Shown here: positions 24,289 to 32,650 of the stretch, piece by piece | Layout: every line of letters begins with the position of its first letter | Position numbering within the stretch: the first letter of the stretch is position 1 | Assembly: GCA_021414205.1 (NCBI GenBank) | Contig: JAIOOW010000003.1 | Span: forward strand, 248,001-312,000 | DNA length: 64,000 nucleotides | DNA from: Candidatus Anderseniibacteriota bacterium | GTDB lineage: Bacteria; Patescibacteria; Andersenbacteria; UBA10190 | Direction: 5' to 3' | The notes under the pieces: generated by a model | Database searches by the model: none | Seen by the model: only the letters and a program-made list of their open reading frames with translations | Told to the model about the DNA's origin: nothing | Program-made: the position numbers and the translations under genes

Positions 24289-26778
24289 ATGATAAAAGAT
24301 CGGACGCTCGTATATGTCGTATTGATTGTTTGTATCTTTTTTGTAACCAAGTGGACATTTCAGGGTGCATATTTTTTAAAGGACTTGGTAATTAATACTA
24401 TTCCGCTTGAGAATTTGTACGGACAGATACAACGTGCAGGGCAGTCGCCACTGTGGGCCCCTGAATTAGCAGGCGGATACCCGCTACTGGCAAGTGCGCA
24501 ATTGGATTTTTGGTATCCGCCGCATATGATTCTTCGTCAGTTTTTACCTGGAGTGTGGACATTAAATATCTCTCTTCTTTTGCATGCATTACTCGCTGCA
24601 ATAGGAACATTTCTCTTTTTAAAATATAACAAACTTACGAGCATTGCCGCAGGCATGGCAGCGGTGTTATTTCCGTTCGGAGCTACATTCGTTGGGAAGT
24701 ATTCGTCGCTTAATTTAGTGTTGCCATTCATGTGGGCGCCGCTGCTTTTTCTTTTGCTGCAATTGTTTATGGAGCAAGGAAGACTCAAATATTTTACGAT
24801 GTGGGTCGGCGCTACTGCGTTATGTATTCTCGTTGGGCATCCCCAAATGGCACTTTATGTATTAATGAGTGAAGTGTTATTTATAGGCTGTCTCACTGCG
24901 TATTCGTGGGATAGATGGAAAAGAGCAGTGGGAGCGCAGTTAGGAATTGTGCTGGCGATCGCCATGTGTTCGTTTTATCTGTTGCCGATCATTTATAATA
25001 TACCAGATACGGATCGTGCCACAGGCACACTTCATGCAAATGCTGTCGGGATGTTTGATTATCAATTTACCCCCAAAGCTTTTTTGGGTTTGGTGTTACC
25101 GCATCCATTTGGGCATGATGGGGCGTATCGTGGGCCCACGAATGAAAGCGAACTTTCCTCTTACCTTGGGCCAATTGTCGTATTATTGGCATTCCTAGGA
25201 ATATGCACTAGCAGGCGAAAATTTCCGGCGGTGTGGCTAGTATCCGTTGTTTTGATAGTTGTAGGGCTTACGCTTGCGATAGGTGGGTATTCGCCGGTAT
25301 TTCGGTGGCTTGTTGCGCATGGATTCAACTATTTTAACGCTCCGAGTCGTTTCTTTTTTTATGTTGATATCGGGCTAGTTTTTTTTGCTGCTGCCGGATT
25401 AGATTTTTTCAGAAGTTTTGCAAAGCCATGGTTGGCGCTGGCAGCTGTATTGCCGGTCCTATGGGTTGGCTGGGGCTGGCATCAAGGCGTGCCGTGGGAA
25501 TTTACTCAGGAGCCGGCAATGGTGCGATTGTTGCAAGGGCAGGGATTCGCGAGAATTTTTTCTGGAGATACTATTGCCGAGAATGCTCCTGATAATGATT
25601 TTGGTATTAAAGCATATAATTTGATTTGTGATACATGCGTGTATCGACAAACATTTGTGTCGCCATTTGATCGTATAAATGGTATTGCGATACAGGTTGC
25701 CAGCGTTCATATAGGCACTGGAACTTTGAAGCTTACACTATATGACGGCAGTGGTAAGAAACTTCGCGAAGCAATAATAGGAAATAAGGATCTTGTTGAT
25801 AGTCAATGGAATACTGTTCCGTTTCAGGTAGTAGAACATGCGCAAGGTCAATCGTTTTATTTCGAAATCAGGTCTGATATGCCGCGTATTCAAGCTCCTC
25901 GACTTTTAATTCATACCAATCCAAATCAGCAGTATGATCCGAGCGGCAGATTGTATAATTGCATTAAAGCTGGATGCCTTGAAGTAAAAAACTATGATGC
26001 AGCTTTTAAAATTATTGCTTCTTCTCAAGCGGTTTCGTATTACGATGCACTCGCCCCGTATGTTTCAGCTGGCTTCGGTATAGGCACGATGCAATGGGCA
26101 GGATCATTACCGATAGGTGTAGTAAAAGAATATTTAAAACCGCTTGGTACCTGGGGAGATCCATGGGGCCCAGGAGCGCGAGCTATCATTAATAGATTTG
26201 CCACTACGCATTTTATTGGAATATTCCCGCCATACCGATATGCAGAAAGTTTAAATGGCACATCGTATATCTCTAGTGTGCCGATCGGTGATCAATTTTT
26301 ACGGTTATATCGAAATGACGAAGCGTTTCCTCGTGTACAGTTTGTGCAAACAGTGAAAGCATTATCGGATACAACGGATCAAATAAATACGATTATGAAA
26401 TTGCCAGCTACCGATCAAAAAACGGTAGTAGCTGACGTTCCTAGTGATGCAGTATTTTCTCTAAGCGGTAATGCGGCACATCTTATACAAGATGGGCGCA
26501 CAAAAGTAATTATTCAAACACAGCAAGATAGTGATGGGTTTTTGGTATTGCGCGACTTATTGCTCAAAGACTGGACCGCGACAATAGACGGTCATCCCGC
26601 GCACATATATCGTGTGGACGGGCTGTTTCGAGGAATAGAAGTTTCCGCTGGGTCTCATGTTATTTCTTTTGAATATAAACCTCGATGGATTGGCCTTGCG
26701 GTGTGGTCATTAGGTATATCGCTAAGTATATTTTTGATCCTCGCGTGGATTTCAATAAAAAAGAAAACCGGACGGTGA
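24289..26778 (+). CDS. YfhO-like multi-pass membrane protein
   Basis: 829 residues. About a dozen membrane helices in the first half, with a GT-C-like opening (NTIPLENLYGQIQRAGQSPLW and GYPLLASAQLDFWYPPH), then a large extracytoplasmic region and a final helix. The pattern matches YfhO (PF09586) proteins, probably polyprenyl-phosphate-sugar glycosyltransferases that decorate wall polymers or lipids. It starts 5 bases after tRNA-Glu. No separate promoter or SD is visible. Confidence 0.8.
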   Translation: MIKDRTLVYVVLIVCIFFVTKWTFQGAYFLKDLVINTIPLENLYGQIQRAGQSPLWAPELAGGYPLLASAQLDFWYPPHMILRQFLPGVWTLNISLLLHALLAAIGTFLFLKYNKLTSIAAGMAAVLFPFGATFVGKYSSLNLVLPFMWAPLLFLLLQLFMEQGRLKYFTMWVGATALCILVGHPQMALYVLMSEVLFIGCLTAYSWDRWKRAVGAQLGIVLAIAMCSFYLLPIIYNIPDTDRATGTLHANAVGMFDYQFTPKAFLGLVLPHPFGHDGAYRGPTNESELSSYLGPIVVLLAFLGICTSRRKFPAVWLVSVVLIVVGLTLAIGGYSPVFRWLVAHGFNYFNAPSRFFFYVDIGLVFFAAAGLDFFRSFAKPWLALAAVLPVLWVGWGWHQGVPWEFTQEPAMVRLLQGQGFARIFSGDTIAENAPDNDFGIKAYNLICDTCVYRQTFVSPFDRINGIAIQVASVHIGTGTLKLTLYDGSGKKLREAIIGNKDLVDSQWNTVPFQVVEHAQGQSFYFEIRSDMPRIQAPRLLIHTNPNQQYDPSGRLYNCIKAGCLEVKNYDAAFKIIASSQAVSYYDALAPYVSAGFGIGTMQWAGSLPIGVVKEYLKPLGTWGDPWGPGARAIINRFATTHFIGIFPPYRYAESLNGTSYISSVPIGDQFLRLYRNDEAFPRVQFVQTVKALSDTTDQINTIMKLPATDQKTVVADVPSDAVFSLSGNAAHLIQDGRTKVIIQTQQDSDGFLVLRDLLLKDWTATIDGHPAHIYRVDGLFRGIEVSAGSHVISFEYKPRWIGLAVWSLGISLSIFLILAWISIKKKTGR

Positions 26779-26789
26779 GGTCCGGGGTT
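26755..26789 (-). terminator. Terminator of the 26.8 kb minus-strand gene
   Basis: On the minus strand CCGGAC-CTCACC-GTCCGG is followed by TTTTCTTTTTT. It overlaps the end of the YfhO-like gene. Confidence 0.8.
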
Positions 26790-26797
26790 GGAATTGA

Positions 26798-27241
26798 TTA
26801 TGTTGTTTTTCTGGCAATTGAGAGGCTGTCGCTGTTTCTGAGGATCGTTACTTCGTCGCGAGTGATTATGATATAGCTGATGTGCGTTGCGTTTTCTTTG
26901 AGATCGCAATCGGCGGGGATTTCAGCATTCATTTCGTACATGAGCACAGAAGATTCATCAACAGTCGTTGTTAGGTCTGTGCCCCAATATGCGTATACTC
27001 GATAGGTTACGGTAGTTGCGGAGGTTCTTTGGCACAGAACCCACCCAATGCCCCCGCAATTAAGACACGCGCACTTTTTCGTAGCCACGGTCTCAGTTGA
27101 TGCATTGGTAATCTGATGTTCGATATAAGAGTCTCTAGAGCGAACAAGGAGGAGGATTGTTGGCGGTCGTTCTCTGTCTGGGAGTTGTGGATAGAGCGAT
27201 TCAAGTGGAGGGAATTCTGTTTGGGGAGTGAGGAGTGTCAC
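26798..27241 (-). CDS. Orphan hypothetical protein with a CxCxxC motif
   Basis: 147 residues, soluble, no known family. A central KKCACLNCGGIGWVLC could form a zinc knuckle. I chose GTG 27241 because AAAGGAA lies before it, and the longer frame runs through a promoter (TTGCTC, 17 bases, TACATA) and a hairpin. It has its own terminator: another single-gene cassette. Confidence 0.6.
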   Translation of the reverse strand: MTLLTPQTEFPPLESLYPQLPDRERPPTILLLVRSRDSYIEHQITNASTETVATKKCACLNCGGIGWVLCQRTSATTVTYRVYAYWGTDLTTTVDESSVLMYEMNAEIPADCDLKENATHISYIIITRDEVTILRNSDSLSIARKTT

Positions 27242-27296
27242 GTCGCGATTCCTTTCTTTTTGTATGTAATTGGAGAGAACAATTTGAGCAAAAAAA

Positions 27297-27320
27297 TAAC
27301 CCACATATGTGGGTTATTTT
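27297..27320. terminator. Bidirectional hairpin AACCCACATATGTGGGTT
   Basis: Perfect palindrome with T runs on both strands. It lies upstream of two divergent cassette genes and probably insulates them from each other. Confidence 0.6.
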
Positions 27321-27521
27321 TGAAACGATATTTGTTTCTTGCGTTTTTGCATCTGAATTATCATACACCTGCAATATAGAATGTCAAAACATACTACCTG
27401 CAGGTAATGGAAATATGGTTGCAAATAGCTTGCTGATATGGTACAGACATAGAGCGGAAAACTAGCAAAGGGCTAGGAATACGACAGCTCTTTTGGGAAT
27501 ACTGATAACGGAGATAGCTCA

Positions 27522-27974
27522 ATGTCTAAGCAATCGGAATGCGAAGTTCGCGAACTGCGCCTAGGGGACTTGGTGCCGGGAAGTGGTTTTTTCGAAACTC
27601 TTACTCATCTGCGCAAGGATCCTAAGATTGATTACGATCGGATGATTGAAATCTTTCAAAAGCGGGCTGAGCACGGAGTCGTTACCTACGTCATCGTGGT
27701 TAACGAGAGGATTGTTTCAACTACTTCAATTGTGTTTGAGTATAAGTTCATCCACAATGGCGGGCTCATTGCTCACGTGGAGGATGTAGCTACGCGAGAA
27801 GGGGCCGAGTACGAAAAGCATGGCTATGCAAGCATGCTGCTCCAAAAAGCCATCGCTCTTGCGAAAGAGCGAGGAGCTTACAAGCTCATCCTTGATTGTA
27901 GCTGGACTAATGTGATCTTTTACGTCAAGCAAGGCTTACGGCCCATCGAAGTTTGTATGCGCATCGATCTCTGA
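27522..27974 (+). CDS. GNA1-like glucosamine-6-phosphate N-acetyltransferase
   Basis: 150 residues, one GNAT domain. HVEDVATREGAEYEKHGYASMLL holds the acetyl-CoA loop, and KLILDCSWTNVIFYVKQGL then EVCMRIDL match the C-terminal strands of eukaryotic GNA1, which acetylates glucosamine-6-phosphate on the way to UDP-GlcNAc. The usual GxGxG loop is altered (EYEKHGYA). Upstream TTGCAA-17-TACAGA and GGAG before the ATG mark it as a cassette; a terminator follows. Substrate is inferred from resemblance only. Confidence 0.7.
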   Translation: MSKQSECEVRELRLGDLVPGSGFFETLTHLRKDPKIDYDRMIEIFQKRAEHGVVTYVIVVNERIVSTTSIVFEYKFIHNGGLIAHVEDVATREGAEYEKHGYASMLLQKAIALAKERGAYKLILDCSWTNVIFYVKQGLRPIEVCMRIDL

Positions 27975-27985
27975 GGATGCGACAA

Positions 27986-28023
27986 GCGCCCCCGCGCGTG
28001 AAAACATGCGGGGCTTTTTTATT
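27986..28023 (+). terminator. Terminator after the acetyltransferase
   Basis: CCCCGC-N12-GCGGGG and a T run. Confidence 0.85.
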
Positions 28024-28147
28024 TTTAAAATTTGTCAGATTTTATTTACACATAAAATTGAAAATACATGAAGAAAATATGAAGTAGTGCTATTATTATA
28101 CAAACGCACTATATGCACACCGCGAATATCGAAGGAGGTGAGTGGAT

Positions 28148-28528
28148 ATGCTAAAGAAAATGGCTAACGTATTTGGCTGGGTACTCCTTACCATTGGAGT
28201 TTTGGGATTCGTTCCTGGAATTACAACTAACGGGCACTTACTGGGAATTTTCGATGTAAACACGCTACATAATCTCGTCCATCTCATTTCTGGACTTGCA
28301 GCGCTTTACCTTGCAAGCAAGGGAGAGGCTCAAGCTCAGCTCTTCTTCAAAGTGTTTGGAGTTGTATATGGATTAGTTGCGGTATTAGGGTTCTTCGGTG
28401 GCGACGCTCCGGTGCTTGGATTAATCTCCAACAACACTGCAGACACATGGCTTCATGTTGTCATCGCTGTTGTAGCGCTATGGCTTGGGTTCGGACCAAA
28501 GAAATCAGAATCAATGCAAGCTGCATAA
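28148..28528 (+). CDS. DUF4383-like small membrane protein
   Basis: 126 residues with four predicted membrane helices. The HNLVHLISGLAALYLAS segment and FGVVYGLVAVLGFF match DUF4383 proteins (HxxxG in helix 2). Function unknown. The start is ATG 28148 with a strong GGAGGTG SD 7 nt upstream; a GTG at 28142 is too close to that SD. A TATTAT -10 lies near 28091. It has a private terminator. Confidence 0.8.
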   Translation: MLKKMANVFGWVLLTIGVLGFVPGITTNGHLLGIFDVNTLHNLVHLISGLAALYLASKGEAQAQLFFKVFGVVYGLVAVLGFFGGDAPVLGLISNNTADTWLHVVIAVVALWLGFGPKKSESMQAA

Positions 28529-28544
28529 TAGAGCTTGGATACAA

Positions 28545-28580
28545 AACAGTCTCGCACCTCTCTGCGAGGCTGTTTTATTT
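28545..28580 (+). terminator. Terminator after the DUF4383-like gene
   Basis: AACAG-T-CTCGCA-N6-TGCGAG-G-CTGTT then TTATTT. Confidence 0.88.
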
Positions 28581-28642
28581 CACTTGTGAGTGATGCATAC
28601 AAAACGTACACTAGAAGAAACTAATCTTTTATATATCTACCT

Positions 28643-29245
28643 ATGCCATTTACTCTTCCAAAACTTCCATACGAATTTAATGCGCTTGAGCCGCACATCG
28701 ATGCAAAAACGATGGAGATCCATTACACGAAGCATCACCGGGCGTATACGGATAAATTAAATGCTGCTATAGAGTCGCACCCGGAATTAGCAGAAAAAAG
28801 TATAGAAGAATTATTGCAGAATCTTGATGCCGTTCCCGAAGATATTCGAAAGGCTGTACAAAATAACGGAGGAGGATTTTACAATCACGGATTATTTTGG
28901 GAGATGATGACTCCTGAGTATAAAGAACCAAGCGCAGAGTTTTCTGAAATAATGAACAATGCGTTCGGATCGCTAGAAGATTTTAAAACAAAATTTACCG
29001 AAGCTGCAACAACCCGATTTGGAAGCGGATGGGCGTGGTTAGTAAAAAACGCAGATGGGCAATTGGAAATTATGTCGACTGCTAATCAGGACTCGCCGAT
29101 TTCAGAAGGGAAAAAAGTGCTATTAGGGTTGGATGTTTGGGAGCATGCGTATTATTTGAACTACCAAAACCGCAGACCGGATTATATTACTGCGTGGTGG
29201 AATGTTGTTAATTGGTCAGAAGTAGAAAAAAGATACAACGCTTAA
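28643..29245 (+). CDS. sodA: Superoxide dismutase (Fe/Mn)
   Basis: 200 residues. PFTLPKLPYEFNALEP, the first metal His in IHYTKHHRAY, the second in NNGGGFYNHGLFW, and Asp and His in GLDVWEHAYYLNYQN. All four ligands are present and the length is normal. It detoxifies superoxide in the cytoplasm. Metal preference cannot be read with confidence. The ATG has no SD. Its stop overlaps the end of the convergent riboflavin kinase gene by 4 bases. Confidence 0.95.
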   Translation: MPFTLPKLPYEFNALEPHIDAKTMEIHYTKHHRAYTDKLNAAIESHPELAEKSIEELLQNLDAVPEDIRKAVQNNGGGFYNHGLFWEMMTPEYKEPSAEFSEIMNNAFGSLEDFKTKFTEAATTRFGSGWAWLVKNADGQLEIMSTANQDSPISEGKKVLLGLDVWEHAYYLNYQNRRPDYITAWWNVVNWSEVEKRYNA

Positions 29246-29634
29246 TTTAGTGTCGACAATATTTTCGTTGCCTTGGTAACGTCGTTTTGAATTGCGGAAA
29301 TTAATTCTTCGCTTGATGCAAATTTTTGCACATCTCGAACCTTCTCTATAACAGTAAACGAGATTTTTTCACCGTATAAATTTCGCGGTTGAAAATGTAT
29401 AATATGCAGTTCTACTGACGAAGATGCGCCTGGGAATGTTGGGCGCGGGCCTACGTGAAGTGCTCCCGCATAGAGGGTCGGGTCGCCTGCGATCATTGCC
29501 CGAGTCGCAAATACGCCTTCTTCTAACTCTACCGAACTATCATCGAGCGTAATATTCGCAGTAGGAAAGCCGAGGCCTGTTCCGCGCTGATCGCCCTTTT
29601 CAACAACTCCAGAATGCCATGTTCCAGTAAACAT
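29242..29634 (-). CDS. Stand-alone riboflavin kinase
   Basis: 130 residues. VVEKGDQRGTGLGFPTANI, then YAGALHVGPRPTF and VELHIIHF and LYGEKISFTVIEKVRD, form the flavokinase half of bacterial RibF. The FAD-synthetase half, normally at the N-terminus, is absent. It would convert riboflavin to FMN. ATG 29634 is preferred because TATACC lies 9 nt upstream; the longer frame would cross the divergent rmuC promoter. Confidence 0.87.
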   Translation of the reverse strand: MFTGTWHSGVVEKGDQRGTGLGFPTANITLDDSSVELEEGVFATRAMIAGDPTLYAGALHVGPRPTFPGASSSVELHIIHFQPRNLYGEKISFTVIEKVRDVQKFASSEELISAIQNDVTKATKILSTLN

Positions 29635-29658
29635 ACAACATACGGTATAGTTATTCGT
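29635..29658. promoter_or_regulatory. Overlapping divergent -10 boxes
   Basis: GGTATAGT at 29644-29651 reads TATAGT on plus (7 nt before rmuC) and TATACC on minus (9 nt before the kinase). Confidence 0.5.
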
Positions 29659-30675
29659 ATGGATATACAAACATTACTAGCTGTTATTATTGCGCTTGGG
29701 GTCGGCGTGGCAATTATGTGGTTTATGAATAAGAAAAAAGAAGGTATTGACCCAATGCAGGTACAAATGCTGGAGCAGATGAATAGAATGCAGGAGCAGA
29801 TTGACCGGCGCCTTGTGGAGCAAGTGCGAGCTACGAATGAAAGCAAAGACTTTATGGTAAGCAGATTAAGTTCTGCTGAGCGAACGGTTGCATCAGTAAG
29901 TGCAGGATTAGGGAAGTTGGAGCAGGCAACAGCAACTTTGCAAAAAACGAGCAATGAAATTGTGTCGTTTCAACATTTATTAAAAGCGCCCAAGATTCGC
30001 GGAAGTTTCGGAGAAGTATTATTAGGAAATTTATTAGCAGATGTATTGCCGGCTGATCGATATGAATTGCAGTATACGTATGCGGATAGCAGGGAAATTG
30101 CTGATGCTATTATCCGCTTGCAAGATGGATACATAGTGGCAGTGGATGCGAAATTTCCGTTTGCAAACTACGAAGCATTTATGAAGGAGCAGGATAAAGA
30201 TTCGCGAGCGAGCCTGAGAAAAACATTTATTCGCGATGTGAAAAAGCATATTTCAGATATTTCTCAGAAATATATTTCTTCTCACGAAAAAACGCTTGAT
30301 TATGCATTTATGTACATTCCAATAGAAGGTGTGTACTACGAAACAATGGTGCACGATGAAGACGGTGCGTCATTATGGGAATTCTGTTTAGCAAACAAAG
30401 TTGTTCCGGTATCACCCAATAGTTTCTTGGCATATTTGCAGACGGTGCTCGTTGGTCTTCGAGGCATGAAAATAGAGCAAAAGACGCAAGAAATTCTCCA
30501 GTACATCGGAACGCTTCGTCAGGATTTCGGCAAATTCTCAGAAGATTTTGTTACAGTAGGTAAGCACTTAAGCAATGCAAAGACCAAATATGACGATTCA
30601 AATAGGCGATTAGACAAGCTTTCGAATAGGTTTGAACAGATTGACGGCGGAGACGACGTGGTGAAGTTGAATTAG
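29659..30675 (+). CDS. rmuC: DNA recombination protein RmuC
   Basis: 338 residues. One N-terminal hydrophobic segment (about 4-22), a coiled coil, and the RmuC nuclease-like domain with IRGSFGEVLLGNLL, YIVAVDAKFPFANYEAF, DYAFMYIPIEGVYYE and VPVSPNSFLAYLQTV. RmuC limits DNA inversions and rearrangements. The domain contains the conserved D and K of the restriction-endonuclease fold. The start ATG follows TATAGT by 7 nt. Confidence 0.92.
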   Translation: MDIQTLLAVIIALGVGVAIMWFMNKKKEGIDPMQVQMLEQMNRMQEQIDRRLVEQVRATNESKDFMVSRLSSAERTVASVSAGLGKLEQATATLQKTSNEIVSFQHLLKAPKIRGSFGEVLLGNLLADVLPADRYELQYTYADSREIADAIIRLQDGYIVAVDAKFPFANYEAFMKEQDKDSRASLRKTFIRDVKKHISDISQKYISSHEKTLDYAFMYIPIEGVYYETMVHDEDGASLWEFCLANKVVPVSPNSFLAYLQTVLVGLRGMKIEQKTQEILQYIGTLRQDFGKFSEDFVTVGKHLSNAKTKYDDSNRRLDKLSNRFEQIDGGDDVVKLN

Positions 30676-30715
30676 TGTATATTGGCTTAATAAAGAGTAA
30701 TATAATCTATTTATA

Positions 30716-30744
30716 TTGACAAAATTATAAAATAGGAGTATATT
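30716..30744 (+). promoter_or_regulatory. Cassette promoter with AATAGGAG element
   Basis: TTGACA (30716-30721), 17-base spacer ending AATAGGAG, TATATT (30739-30744). Confidence 0.85.
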
Positions 30745-30793
30745 AATTGAGCACGGTAACTCCAGCTCATTTGAACACAAGGAAAGATTGGTT

Positions 30794-31039
30794 ATGGCTA
30801 CTGCAGTAATGACTCTTTGGGAAACGGCCCCAGTTGCTGAATTGAAAAGAAGAATTCGGGAGCTCATGGATGAAACGAAATCAGATGACGCGTTCCGAGA
30901 CGCAATTATTCAGGAGTTTGGATACTCTGGAAAAAGATCGACTATCTTGATCGATGGAGAACGCTCGTCGAATGGATTCCCAACGACAATGAGCGTGATT
31001 TTGAGTCATGAACCTGAGCCAATCATTGTCAGCAAGTAA
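30794..31039 (+). CDS. Small orphan hypothetical protein
   Basis: 81 residues, soluble, no cysteine. Begins with a helical segment (ETAPVAELKRRIRELMDET) and ends with a beta-rich tail (STILIDGERSS, TTMSVILSHEPEP). No family recognised. The ATG follows an AAGGA SD, and the gene has a TTGACA promoter and a terminator of its own. Confidence 0.6.
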   Translation: MATAVMTLWETAPVAELKRRIRELMDETKSDDAFRDAIIQEFGYSGKRSTILIDGERSSNGFPTTMSVILSHEPEPIIVSK

Positions 31040-31057
31040 GCGTTGTTCATTCAACCC

Positions 31058-31154
31058 GCTAAGGCGTCGGCATAAAGGAATTCGCCGATTGCAATACATC
31101 ACTTAGCGGCAAGCCAATCAGCCCACGTGGATTTTCACGGGGCTGTTTTTATTT
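31058..31154 (+). terminator. Nested hairpins and terminator
   Basis: CCGCTAAG (about 31058) can pair with CTTAGCGG (about 31111). A second hairpin, AGCCC-ACGTG-CACG-GGGCT, ends in TTTTT and terminates the transcript. Confidence 0.7.
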
Positions 31155-31221
31155 ACCAAATTGTTTCATACTAAAGGTAGTTTCAGGTTTCGAGGTTCTT
31201 TTTTTAGAACGGGAGGATGCC

Positions 31222-31401
31222 GTGTGGAAACTGATCACGTCTGTTGTCTCGCTTGTATCAATTGGAACGGGTGCGTCCGCGCTTATTGATGGCGCTTCCG
31301 TGCCGATGACGCACTTGGCATTGATGTTCGTGGAAGTGGTGATATTCGTTATGGGGGTATTCATTCACTTCTGCATGCCGCCGTCCAACCAAGTAGCGTG
31401 A
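31222..31401 (+). CDS. Small two-helix membrane protein
   Basis: 59 residues read from a GTG with GGAGG 5 nt upstream. Two hydrophobic stretches: LITSVVSLVSIGTGASAL and MTHLALMFVEVVIFVMGVFIH. No family recognised. The SD and the private terminator support it as a real small gene. Confidence 0.6.
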   Translation: MWKLITSVVSLVSIGTGASALIDGASVPMTHLALMFVEVVIFVMGVFIHFCMPPSNQVA

Positions 31402-31428
31402 AGCATGCGCGTTGCGCCGTACTACAAC

Positions 31429-31466
31429 AAAAGCCGCTGAGGGTTTCCTCAACGGCTTTATTTTTA
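31429..31466. terminator. Bidirectional terminator between the small gene and lexA
   Basis: AAAGCCG-C-TGAGG-GTTT-CCTCA-A-CGGCTTT with T runs on both strands. Confidence 0.85.
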
Positions 31467-31468
31467 TA

Positions 31469-32089
31469 TTACGCCTTCTCTTCGTATCTCCTGATGACTC
31501 CTCGTACGATTCCTTGGATAGTCGGATTTTTTACGTAAATCGGTTTCATCTTTTTATTTGCAGGTTGCAGGCGGATTCTCGTCTTTTCTCGGTAGTATCG
31601 TTTTAATGTTGCGTTTTCATTATCAACAAGCGCCACAACAACGTCACCGTTCTTCGGATAAAAGTTTCGTTCGATTATAACGAAGTCGCCATTTAAAATA
31701 CCGTCATCGATCATGGATTCGCCCTTCACGCGTAGCGCGTAGCAGTTTAAATTAGGAAGCAGTTCGAGCGGTACGGTAATAGATTCTCGCTCTTCGATTG
31801 CTTCAATTGGCGAGCCCGCTGCAATCATTCCAACTAACGGAATTTCAATGCCTTTTGTAAAAATATTGGACTTGTTTGTAAGTTCTACGGATCGCATTTC
31901 TCCGTTGCGGATCTTAAGGTATCCCTTATCTTTTAATTGCTGTACGTGTGCGTACGCAGTTGCGGGAGATTTAATTCCCATTGCCTTCATGATGTCTCGG
32001 TAGCTGGGTGCGTAGTTATGTGTTCCTAAAAATGCTCGAATCGCATCGAGTGCTTCGCTTTGTTTTTTGCTGAGGTCTGAAAGTGCCAT
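31469..32089 (-). CDS. lexA: SOS repressor LexA
   Basis: 206 residues. N-terminal winged helix (SEALDAIRAFLGTHNYAPSYRDI and SPATAYAHVQQL), Ala-Gly cleavage site in GMIAAGSPIEA, catalytic Ser in GESMIDDGI and Lys in NATLKRYYRE. It represses DNA-damage genes and cleaves itself on RecA filaments. ATG 32089 follows TATACT by 6 nt. I see no standard SOS box at its own promoter, so the operator may be non-canonical. Confidence 0.93.
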   Translation of the reverse strand: MALSDLSKKQSEALDAIRAFLGTHNYAPSYRDIMKAMGIKSPATAYAHVQQLKDKGYLKIRNGEMRSVELTNKSNIFTKGIEIPLVGMIAAGSPIEAIEERESITVPLELLPNLNCYALRVKGESMIDDGILNGDFVIIERNFYPKNGDVVVALVDNENATLKRYYREKTRIRLQPANKKMKPIYVKNPTIQGIVRGVIRRYEEKA

Positions 32090-32181
32090 ACGAACAGTAT
32101 ACCAACAAACAGAAAAAAGCATGCATCACCTTTTCCACATATGATCTTGGAATTTTTTGAAAAGCAGGTAGTATTGTGCGT

Positions 32182-32649
32182 ATGCGAGTGGTTCTAGATA
32201 CCAATGTTCTTATCGACGGCTTTAATGACGATTTTTGCTCTGAGGCAAAGCTTATTGATGCTGTCACGGCAGGGGACCTCACGGCCATTGCTTCATCTAA
32301 AATGGTGAATGAATACCGCCTTATTTTGCGAAGGCTTATAGACGATCGGGAGTATCGGACAAAGCTGGAGAACTTTTTTGCGATGCTAGAAGATGTAGAT
32401 CCGGAATACGTTGATGCCGTTATAGATGACGAAGAGGACTTAAAATTCCTGGAAGCGGCAATCGGCGGAGAGGCGGATGCAGTAGTGACATCTGACAAAC
32501 ATTTGCTCGATGTGGGGGAAGTTGATGGTGTTCGTGTTATTACGCCGGATGAGGCATGGAGGCGTGCGGAAGATGAAGCAGGCGGCGCGCAGGAATGGAA
32601 CAGTCTTGTGCAAGGGTGGGGAATTAATTCTCACGATAAAGAGGCCTAG
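32182..32649 (+). CDS. PIN-domain ribonuclease-like protein
   Basis: 155 residues. VVLDTNVLIDGF gives the first catalytic Asp, VNEYRLIL the Glu, EADAVVTSDKHLL the later Asp: the PIN family of putative toxin nucleases. No antitoxin-like small gene precedes it; lexA lies divergently upstream. TTGGAA-16-TAGTAT ends 7 nt before ATG 32182, so the mRNA is leaderless. The next gene starts 1 base after its stop. Confidence 0.82.
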   Translation: MRVVLDTNVLIDGFNDDFCSEAKLIDAVTAGDLTAIASSKMVNEYRLILRRLIDDREYRTKLENFFAMLEDVDPEYVDAVIDDEEDLKFLEAAIGGEADAVVTSDKHLLDVGEVDGVRVITPDEAWRRAEDEAGGAQEWNSLVQGWGINSHDKEA

Positions 32650-32650
32650 T

